NCBI GenBank assembly: GCA_030142905.1
Contig: JASJOG010000068.1
Span: forward strand, 62,001 to 126,000
DNA: 64,000 bases
Direction of reading: 5' to 3'
Origin: Heliopora coerulea
Lineage: Eukaryota; Cnidaria; Anthozoa; Scleralcyonacea; Helioporidae
Part shown: piece after piece, positions 12,164 to 64,000 of the stretch
Position numbering within the stretch: the first letter of the stretch is position 1
Layout: each line of letters starts with the position of its first letter
Position numbers and translations under genes: made by a program
Notes under the pieces: generated by a model
The model's input: the letters and a program-made list of their open reading frames with translations, nothing else
The model's database searches: none
Told to the model about the DNA's origin: nothing

Positions 12164-12213
12164 GGCCCCTGCGCAAGGATGACACGCAAATTCGTGAAGC
12201 GTTCCAAATTTTT
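12107..12213 (+). ncRNA. U6: U6 spliceosomal snRNA
   Basis: The 107-nt sequence begins GTGCTTGCTTCGGCAACACA and contains the invariant ACAGAGA box in GATACAGAGAAGATTAGCAT, the AGC triad and the 3' intramolecular stem-loop region with GCGCAAGGATGACACGC. It ends in a run of five T, the polymerase III terminator. As I recall the human sequence, only a few bases differ, outside the catalytic core. A TATA box at -30 and octamers further up indicate a true gene, not a retro-copy. U6 pairs with U4 and U2 and forms the catalytic centre of the spliceosome. Confidence 0.97.
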
Positions 12214-12419
12214 AATTTACTTTTGAAGGTATCTCGTTTTGCAAAATTCGTATTCAGTCAGTATCGTTAATCTGTCAAATTCAACATGTTTTTCTTCTTT
12301 TTTTAGGTCTGGAGAGAAAATGAAAATTTTAGATGGGTTATGAAATTCCGAAAATTCTGAAGGACCTTATCCAATGGATTAAAATGGTATTGGAAATAAA
12401 AAATAACAAGGTTATAGAC

Positions 12420-12606
12420 CAGTGTTTCTTAATCTTTTTTACGAGCGACACAAAAAGGAGAAAGGGAAAGACTTCGGCGACCCAACGCGAAAAATCCTAT
12501 AACTATTTGATCTTATTGAAAGTCAATGAGGGCCTCATTTTTTTACTTACCACAATCTCGCGACCCACCGGAAAAGTGGTCGCGACCCATATGTTAAGAA
12601 GCACTG
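12420..12606. mobile_element. hAT MITE with perfect 8-bp target duplication
   Basis: The element starts CAGTGTTTCTTAA and ends TTAAGAAGCACTG, a short inverted repeat of hAT type. TTATAGAC flanks it exactly on both sides (12412-12419 and 12607-12614). The 187-bp interior has no coding capacity and repeats GCGACCC motifs. It sits between U6 and SF3B6. Confidence 0.9.
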
Positions 12607-12771
12607 TTATAGACTGTGCAAGACTGTCCAGGCCCTTACTTGCACGCGTGAGCGCGAGAGATAAATCCGAAGAGCTGGAATCTAAGGTCTGTGGTAGTAT
12701 CTGACAGGTGAATAGAGTCACGTGAAATTAAGTACCCGGATATACGACATCGGCCGTACATTTTCAACAAA

Positions 12772-14695
12772 ATGGCGTTAGCGAATCTTCGTAAAACAAA
12801 CGTAAGTATTTAGGATTTGAACGTGTCAGATTGGTTTTCAGTAACCCGGCTATAACAAACTGTCTGGCTTGTACTACATAGGACACTTGAGGATTGCATT
12901 GAACTGATTATGGACTACTGAAGTCATTTAATTTGAGATTAATAATTAGATTATGGTGGATGGTAATACTTGCTAGTTACTTGAGTTTGGTTGCAGAATA
13001 AGGACGTGTGTAAGTGTAAGTCCGTTTCTAAAGCCTAACACTATTACATAACAACTGATTTTCTACAATTATAGGTGCGTCTGCCACCCGAGGTCAACAG
13101 AATTCTATATGTTAGGTAGGTGTTTGAGTTCATAGAGATATACCGTAAATGTATGTTAGAAGGGTTTAATATATCATGTACATTAAACGTAAAATGAAGA
13201 TGAGAGCCCAGCTCAAAATTCGGAGATGTAATGTCATCATTAACTTGCAGCGGAGGCACTCATTGCTGCATTTAGATTGTGTTCAAAGTATATGATCATT
13301 GTGAATAACCTTAATTTTGAGTTTTGGGTGAATGGTTTGATTGTTGTTTATGGAGTGTATGTTTTTACCAATTGCTTGAATGTTCTCTTTGTGATACAGA
13401 AATTTGCCCTATAAAATAACTGCTGAGGAAATGTATGATATCTTTGGCAAATATGGGGCTATACGTCAAATACGAATGTAAGTCTAGTATTCCTGTTCTT
13501 CATAATAGCATATATTGCCAAATTTAAATGTATTAAGTGGTTTTCTTGCCCATATCAATGAAGGGTGCTGTTGTAATCACTGTATAGCATTGGAGTATTT
13601 AAATTTTGCAATAATGATTAGTTATAAGCCAAGGAGGTCTGCACTGAGAAGTGTTAGAGTGACATATTCATCATGGAAGATTCACATGGAAGAAAGATGG
13701 TATTATTGCATTTTAATACAATTTTGTTTTGAATAATACCAGGTAAATTTGTATAATCCCAACCTTCCATCCTCTTGGTTCAGGCTGTATTTATTGATGT
13801 ATAAAAAAAGCCATGCCAATAGTTATAGTAAGAGAGTGCAGACTACCATTAACTCATAGTCATGTCAAATGCTAGATCAACACTACAACGGCTTATTATC
13901 CATCGATATGGTATTAAACAAATACTGAAGTTGTGCTATTAATATTTTTTATTTTTACTTACATTAGTGGAAATGCTGCAGACACACGTGGCACAGCATA
14001 TGTTGCTTTTGAAGATATTTTTGATGCAAAAAATGCCTGTGATCATTTATCTGGCTTCAATGTCTGTAACAGATATCTTGTTGTTTTATACTACCAGCCA
14101 ACAAAGGTATGGAATCTGGAGAATAAATCCCATGTTTTTCTCCATCTGTTTTTTTATTTCCCTCTGGCAACTTTCAAGTAGCAGCTGGCTGTTACGCCTG
14201 TCCTTGAGAATGCTTATTTACTGCTAAACCATAAATTAATGACAGTAAACTCATTGGAGTCAACTGTGCCCTACTGATGTCTTGTTGACAATCCTGTGCA
14301 GAAGTTTTGCATGTTTGTTATCATGTAAGAGCCCTTAACTAGGCCATAAGGCACTTTTGTGTACCTTAGGTAGGGTATCTAGTCCTTTTTAAGTCCAGTT
14401 GGAAGTTTCTGTACCAGAAGCCCTGGTGCCTTTTGGCTCTTTCAAAAAATTAGCTTTTTCCTTTAAGATAATGTTGTAATTAAATTATCAATGGTTTGAT
14501 GGGAACCTAATACCTGTTTTAACTACACTGCCTATTTTTCTACAGAAAGTGCAAGCAATGTTTTCTGTAACTGTGGTCTGAAGCTCATGTCATTTTTTTT
14601 CAAATTTTTAGGCTTTTAAACAAATTGATAAAGAAAAGAAGAAACAAGAATTACAGAAGATGAGAGAAAAATATGGATTAAATAAGGAATCTTAA
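12772..14695 (+). CDS. SF3B6: Splicing factor 3B subunit 6 (SF3b p14), five exons
   Basis: SF3B6 (p14) is the U2 snRNP subunit that can be crosslinked to the branch-point adenosine. Coding exons are 12772-12801, 13075-13115, 13400-13477, 13968-14106 and 14612-14695, all with GT-AG borders, giving 123 residues. The protein is a single RRM: RNP2 is ILYVRNLP and RNP1 is TRGTAYVAF. The flanks [27 protein letters not shown] and [20 protein letters not shown] are almost invariant in animals. A basic helix, [16 protein letters not shown], closes the protein. Human p14 is 125 residues, so length agrees. The start codon gives the normal short N-terminus and lies 666 bases after the U6 start. Confidence 0.98.
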
Positions 14696-15006
14696 GGTTC
14701 AGAGAGTGTGAAGCTAATGTTACTGCCAAAAAATGAATATTTACTATCTTTACATCTGGATAGAAAGAATGGACTTTTTACAGGAATGTTCCTGTGACTG
14801 ATGAGTTATTTCTGTTGTTCCACATTTAAGCTGGAGTTGACCAGGCTTGACACTAAATGAAGTAAAATGCCTGTATAGGTCAGTGAAATTCTGAGTCTTT
14901 TGGAGCCCAGAACAACTGGTAGATATTTTGTCAAAAGTGAAGAAACAGGCCCAGACATTCCAACCAGTTGACCAGATATTGTGAACTGTTATAAAAGTTA
15001 GCTCTT

Positions 15007-15012
15007 AATAAA
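15007..15012 (+). terminator. Polyadenylation signal of SF3B6
   Basis: AATAAA lies 312 bases after the SF3B6 stop and is followed by a T/G-rich stretch (GGTTGCTGAGAGGTTTTT). It is the first canonical hexamer downstream of the gene. Confidence 0.6.
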
Positions 15013-15029
15013 GGTTGCTGAGAGGTTTT

Positions 15030-17537
15030 TATTATATTATTTTAGTGCATGTTATAGTTAAGTTGAAAATATATTCAGCTGGTTCTGGCTGTTAGTGCTG
15101 ATTTGCACAATATAATTGTTGTACAATATATGATTACTGGTATTCTGATCAGATGTATCTGATTAATTCATTGGAATCTTTGGGTTGTGTTGCTATACCA
15201 ATAAGCAAATCATAAGGAGGGATTGTGCATTTTAGACATCACATACCCCAGGACAAAGAATCATATACAACAATTGTATTGTGTAAATAGGCCCTTAGGT
15301 CAACATATGTAAAGCATTAATGTTGAGCCCTTCATCAGATAATATTCATGCACAGAAGAGTGACATTAAATATTCAGTTATGCACATTGTAGTTTATACT
15401 GTTCACTTTGTCTGCTCTATTACCGGTAGTTCATCAAAAAGAAAACATGCATATAATTTGAACTGGGATTGCAGTGGTCCAGGTATGACCAGAATTTCCT
15501 GTATTTTCATGTAAAATTGGGGTAAGCAACTCCCATCCAATTGTCAATTTTTTATGGGCAGAGCTTCATGTGAAAACTAGACCAATAAAGCTTAAATGGA
15601 ACATAACATTGGCTGAGGTTGCAATTTCAGGTTTTTATAACTTGGGTTTTGGACACCAATTTTAATTTAGGGTTTGGATTATCAGGAAGAATCACTGAGC
15701 AAACTTCATCCCATCTCAACCCCTTATAGTGATAACATCTTTTGAAATAGTGTAATGCTTTCCCAGCAGTATCAGACAGTGATTATTTTACTCCGGCTAA
15801 CTCCAGATGATTTTACTCATCAAGGGGAAACATCCTGTCTGAAAGGGATTAAAACAAAATCAACCCTTTCTCAGTAGGGCCAGTTTTCAATTGTCTTACC
15901 CTGTCATAGTCTAAGCCAAAAAACAGGAATTATGTCATTCTATTCACATTGAACTGTGCCATTAAACTAATACATTGAAGTCTATTAAATGCTAAAAATT
16001 ATTTACTTGGTATCTTCATGGTTTTCTAAAGTCTGCAAATTATGCATGTGAAGAATGCTAAATAGCTACAAGGGATGCAGTCAAGTTAAAGTCAACATTA
16101 AAAATGTCAAAGCTATTTACACAGTAAATGTTCTAAAAAAATACTCTGGTTTATAATGCTGATGCATCTGGGTACACTACAAATTTGCAGTATCACTCGT
16201 AAAACTTTCCCAAAGATTTCGTTGCAGTTGTTCTAGGCCTGATCTGCACCGTACAAAAGTTCCTCAGCCTCCTGATGTATAAGATTCAGTCTGTAGAGTC
16301 TTTGGGATGTACACTTTTTGCTGTTCATTACCGGAAAATATACTATCATTAACGCCAACCTTGAAGTCATTAACCAAAAATTCATTTTATTCAATCGACA
16401 TTCACTAGCGTAAATACGCAACCATTTGCATCAAAGGGCATTCTACAGCAACAACAGACAACCATTAACACCATTCTACTACACATTAGGGATAAAATTT
16501 CAATAACGCATAAAAAATATCTTACCAAATTGATATTTTATTATCCCTAATATATAGTAGAATGGTGTTAACAGTCGTCTGTTGGTAATATGGAATGCCC
16601 TTACTCTACATTTACATGCATACGCCAGGGTGAACAATAATCGCACGAGATACCTATCCACACGGTACGATTGCGGCATACGATTCTTAACCTTGGCGTA
16701 TGAAATTAACTTGTAATGTAAAAACGCCAGCTTGTTATTCGCACGCGAATGTTGCAATTCCTCATGGAGGCTCTCACTGCTAAATTACATACATCAGAAC
16801 AAATAATCATATACGACAATCTTACCATTTAGTTAAGGCCTAAGCTTAACATGGGATGATGTCAACAAGGTCTTTTGGTATCAAGAGTTAGCTGACATTA
16901 GAGTCGGAGTAATTTTTGAGCCACCAATAAATATTGGGTAAATAAGTTATGAAAATATATTTCAAACGAAAGGGATATTTTCCACACATGAAAATCATGG
17001 TGAAAATTCACCTGCATGGTTGTTATCAGTACAGAAGAGTGAAAACAGCTGTGCAAATGTCGCTTTCCTGTTATACAAGGATTGTTCTATTTATCATTGC
17101 CCACAGCCAGAAAAAAGTCTCTGTTGTTTTGCTAAGTAATATTACTCAACTTTAAAAGCACTAGAAAAGATTTTTCTTTCGAAAAATCTGAAGGGGAGAA
17201 ACTCATGTCTGTATGGAAATTCCCTCGCTTGCCCTAAGTTACATACTAAAAATCCTTGAACAAACGTTCCTGTTGGGTAATAACAGGCCTAAGTGTGGTT
17301 TTCGTTAAATTTCTGGAGTAGTGTCACTTCTCCCAAAACGGGAATATTTACCACTGCATAAAAATAAATTTAAAATCAGGTTTTGCGACAGTCAAAATGT
17401 CTTGGCTCCCAAAACGGATTGATATTTCATACCATTCTAAAATGCGATCTATCCTAAAGTGCGTCATAAGAACGTGGTCGAACGGTGCGAAGGTGTGTAT
17501 AGATCCAGTTGATTTTCATACCGGGAAATCTTCCGGT
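15030..17537. other. Spacer between the converging SF3B6 and SMCHD1
   Basis: The two genes converge on this 2.5-kb region. Apart from the fold-back repeat around 16.5 kb, listed separately, I see no gene, RNA or recognisable transposon. A canonical AATAAA for SMCHD1 is not obvious on the minus strand close to its stop, so its 3' end remains undefined. Confidence 0.4.
16453..16593. repeat. Fold-back inverted repeat, arms about 42 bp
   Basis: The left arm 16453-16495 (with CATTAACACCATTCTACTAC) pairs with the right arm 16549-16593 (with GTAGAATGGTGTTAACAG) around a 53-bp loop. Weaker complementarity extends outward: AAAGGGCATTCT near 16435-16445 faces GGAATGCCCTT near 16592. It looks like a fold-back MITE. 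No target duplication was identified. Confidence 0.7.
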
Positions 17538-61024
<43,487 letters not shown>

Positions 61025-62730
61025 GAAATAACGAGGCTCTCTTTGCAAGATGATTTCACCTTTACATTTCGTAAGCTGTCAAAGTGAAGTTCTCATGAAG
61101 TAGACGAATGTGTTTCATTGGTCCACTTTCATAGATGATTATCCAATCACATTGGTCCTTATTTCGAAAACTTTACTGGCTTCCAGCTAGTGAATAATTA
61201 AGGAAGGGGGGGTGAGCAGATGATGACTACAAGATAGTCCAAGCGTTGAGAATATAAATGATTTCAATCTTCAGAGTAAACATTGTTTTGTATTTAATTA
61301 AAATGCTTAGCAGTTATTGAAATTTCCGGACCAATAAACTTTTGATTGTTTTATATCACGCACATGGCATCGGGGGGTAGGGCTAAGAGTATGCTCAACG
61401 GCCGAGATTGCTGAAAATCTAGGATTCAAATAGTGCATTCCGACGCATGTGGGAGTACCATGTAAATGCTGAACAGTCCCATCTTAAATCGTGTTTACTG
61501 CGCCAGGGCATAAGCAAGGAAAAGACCTGTGTGGGTCTCTGTCCCCTAAATTTAGCTGATACCCGATGGCTTAAACTAGGGCGCAGAACTTGTTGGAATA
61601 CCTCAGAACCAGTCCCAGAGGAACTAATTGGCAACACTTTGCAAGGAAGTATATTCCCAAGACTGAAATTCTCTGTGGCCATGCTTTGAGTTCCCAGTAG
61701 GTCCCCATAAACATTCACTGTCGGGAGCACAACCGAAAATTTGGAAGGGCGAGGGTCGGACGGAAATATCAGGTCACCTCAGGACGAGTTTGCTCATTTC
61801 GAGTGCAGAAGATCTACGGGGCTTTGGGAAATTGGGCAAAATTTGAATCGTCACTAACAAGGCACACACAAGGTCCTTCATAAAATGGGCAGGGGCCGTG
61901 ACTCCCCAAACACCCCTCTAAACTTTAACACCCCTCTAGTTGCGCTCGTGCGGGCTGACCACACCAATGCAGCCGCGCAAAAAGAACGTCTTTAGTTATT
62001 TGTCATGCAGCATATGATTGAAATTAAGAGCCCAATGAGCATTGTCTACAGAAGCTATAAACAGAATGACACACCCTTTTGGGGTCAATGAGAAATACTG
62101 ATGTCGATATGGAAGCACCTGGCCCGTACTGACTCTCGACGGCCCTACACTGGGTTATTCCTTACCTCAGGAACACCCCATCCGGGACAGACTCGAGTAC
62201 AGGTGGACTTCCAATTAATGATGCAAAATGTTGAAATTCTGTCGTTTTCTACTTCATTCCACTCAAAAGCTTATGAGACAAAAAGAAAAAGTCACGCGCG
62301 CGACATTTTTCACCACGTGGAAATCCAGTTTACTCAGGATTATAGGTGGTCCATGATAACATCGTGTTTGGTGCTACAAATATGACGTGAAGTTTCACAG
62401 GGAGTTCGGCCTTATTTCCATGAGACGGAATTTTCCACGAGGACAAAATCCTTTCTTTGATTTTATTCTAATCATTGAAAGCTCATAAATAAATGAGAAA
62501 ATTTCGTTTGGACGGAAAATTCCGCCAAGTGGAAGTCGCCCCATAGAAAATCACCCAATAAATTGCCATTAAACCTGTCAGGCCGTTTAAAGCCATGAGC
62601 GTAATGGCCTTGGCTTGATAAAACACGCGCTGGGAGTTTATTAAGAGTTTTGTTAAATGAGCCTGTTGGGACTTGGGACTTACGATCATAGTGTTTTATA
62701 AGGTTTTGTGGATTCAAAGTGTACCCTACA
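61025..62730. other. Upstream flank of SMCHD1, no gene supported
   Basis: This holds the SMCHD1 promoter side. An in-frame TGA lies about 50 bases upstream of the chosen ATG. Overlapping opposing open frames of about 80-100 codons at 61419-61730 have no domain that I recognise. The region 61900-62300 is ordinary unique-looking sequence without RNA genes that I can identify. Confidence 0.4.
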
Positions 62731-63606
62731 CGAAGTGGCGTAACGAGGGGGATGCAATAGGCGCAACTGCCCCTGATGGCACTTCTTTAGGGTGGCGGCG
62801 TTTTCGGCCATCGGTGTCCTGAAAACGTTGACTCACAACTAGTTAAAATAAATATCTTCCTTAATCTGTTACGGCAGCGCAAAAGAATGTTACTAAGGTG
62901 TCATAACTACCATAAAGGCTCGTTCAATGTTTTCCCCCTGGCGGAGAGGAGTGCAGGCAACCCAGAGAGGTTTGACAATCTGTGTAAGTCCCAGCCTGGG
63001 AAATTTGACCTCAGTCCGAGGAGTCGGGCACTTTAAGCGTCGCCATCTTGCAAGTCCGCAAAGGCCTGGGAGCTAGAACTTGAAGCTTCACGGCTTCATG
63101 GGTGATTAATTAAGTATTCACGTAAGCTTGGTTTGCATTATCCTGGTTTCCATTAAGTCGCTAGAATCGTAAAAATCGTGTCGTAGCAGTCGTCGCGACC
63201 CTTGCGATTTAATGGAAACGTGAATCGAAGTGACTCTTTCGACTCAAGTGACTAAATCGCAAATATAGGGTTATTGCGATTTTTGCGATTGCGATTCTTG
63301 CGATTCTAACGATTTGATGGAAACCAGGCTTTAATCTCTCTTTGAAAGTCTTTAGGCTTCCTGCTTCTACAATATATTCTGGCGGATTGTTCCAAGGTTG
63401 AACAATACGTACGGTTGAACGATGGTAGTCGTCAAAACAATGACAACGTTTTTGCCGTTGTATTAACTGTAGCCAGAACGACCAAGGTAAAAATCCATCA
63501 TATTTTCTTTGTAAGTAAATTAAGCCATCAGCATTTTTGTTTTTTTTAGGGAGCAGGATTTTCCACTCCCGCCCCAGGCGGCAATTTACCTCGTTACACC
63601 ACTATG
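62731..63606. mobile_element. hAT-like element with AGTGGCGTAACGAGG ends
   Basis: AGTGGCGTAACGAGG at the left and, on the other strand of the right end, AGTGGTGTAACGAGG define the ends, close to those of the hAT element at 29826-30014. An 8-bp duplication was not found, so the exact limits are uncertain. Another element is nested at 63142-63328. No transposase frame is recognisable. Confidence 0.6.
63142..63328. mobile_element. MITE with CCTGGTTTCCAT ends, nested
   Basis: The left end CCTGGTTTCCATTAAGTCGC faces a right end reading CCTGGTTTCCATCAAATCGT on the other strand. The 187-bp element is rich in GCGATT and AATCGC words. It is inserted in the hAT-like element at 62731-63606. Confidence 0.75.
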
Positions 63607-63749
63607 GACAATTTTTCTTTTTCTTTATCTTCTTCTTGCAAATACAGGGGAACTCACACTTCTCAAGTTGCGCTGTTTGAAATTTTAGGTTTAAATAAGC
63701 GCACCTCTCGAATGGGCGTTACAGGGACATCCACTGATCTCGTTTGCAG

Positions 63750-64000
63750 AGGCGTAGGAAGTGGGGGGGCAAGGGGGGCGATTGCCCCCCACTTTTCAAA
63801 GTGGGGGGGCGAACATATGTATTTGCCCCCCCCACTTTTTGGCACGGTGAACGTTTAAAAACATTCTGCACAAATTTTATGCGCTATATAGTGCTTCTAA
63901 AACTTAAAACACGTGCATGTCATTCTATATTTGGGTCTGTATTTGGACTGGAAAAAGTCGCCGATTGCTCGGCTACCAGATGTCCAGTTTTTGCCCCCCC
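63750..64000. repeat. Repeat with G7/C7 runs at the window edge
   Basis: GGAAGTGGGGGGGCAAGGGG and its complement surround 63758-63838, forming an inverted repeat around CACTTTTCAAAGTG. Another C7 run ends the window. It resembles the terminal part of a dispersed element whose other end lies outside. A related G-rich start occurs at about 5829. Confidence 0.5.

Noticed and set aside
13933..14227. Overlapping plus-strand frames at SF3B6 exon 4
   Set aside because: They are intron read-through or out-of-frame shadows of exon 4 (13968-14106).

Overview
This window is nuclear DNA from an animal. The genes have many short exons with GT-AG introns, and the proteins are closely related to those of vertebrates. 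The introns are packed with DNA transposons (pogo/Tigger, hAT and Harbinger types), 5'-truncated LINE ends and tRNA-derived repeats. An anthozoan cnidarian such as a coral or sea anemone fits best. That is inference from overall character, because nothing in the window fixes the species.

Layout, left to right. At 395-994 (minus) are the first two coding exons of ribophorin II (RPN2), which runs off the left edge. At 1650-3699 is a nearly complete but disabled pogo/Tigger transposon. At 4240-10889 (minus) is a six-exon TPD52-family gene of 210 residues. At 12107-12213 (plus) is a U6 snRNA gene with a TATA box and two upstream octamer motifs. At 12772-14695 (plus) is a complete five-exon SF3B6 gene (SF3b p14, 123 residues). 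TPD52 and SF3B6 are head to head, with U6 between them. From 61024 down to 17538 (minus) one gene fills about 43.5 kb: an SMCHD1 orthologue that I could assemble as 55 coding exons in one consistent reading frame (6093 nt with stop, 2030 residues). The last 3 kb upstream of SMCHD1 is repeat-rich, with no gene I can support.

SMCHD1 has an N-terminal ubiquitin-like segment, a GHKL ATPase with visible ATP-binding motifs, a long beta-rich linker with a recurrent D-x-x-G-N turn about every 110 residues, a coiled coil, an SMC-type hinge and a basic Ser/Thr/Pro-rich tail. Its introns hold several unusual structures. Intron 23 is built largely from tandem copies of its own two exon borders. A 62-bp tandem duplication repeats the splice donor of exon 12. 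Inverted pairs of tRNA-like elements occur in introns 8, 25, 26 and 39.

The genes do not form a pathway. RPN2 belongs to the oligosaccharyltransferase of the endoplasmic reticulum, TPD52 to membrane trafficking, U6 and SF3B6 to the spliceosome, and SMCHD1 to chromatin silencing. All exon coordinates were derived by hand from reading frame, splice sites and phase; no transcript or database evidence was available.
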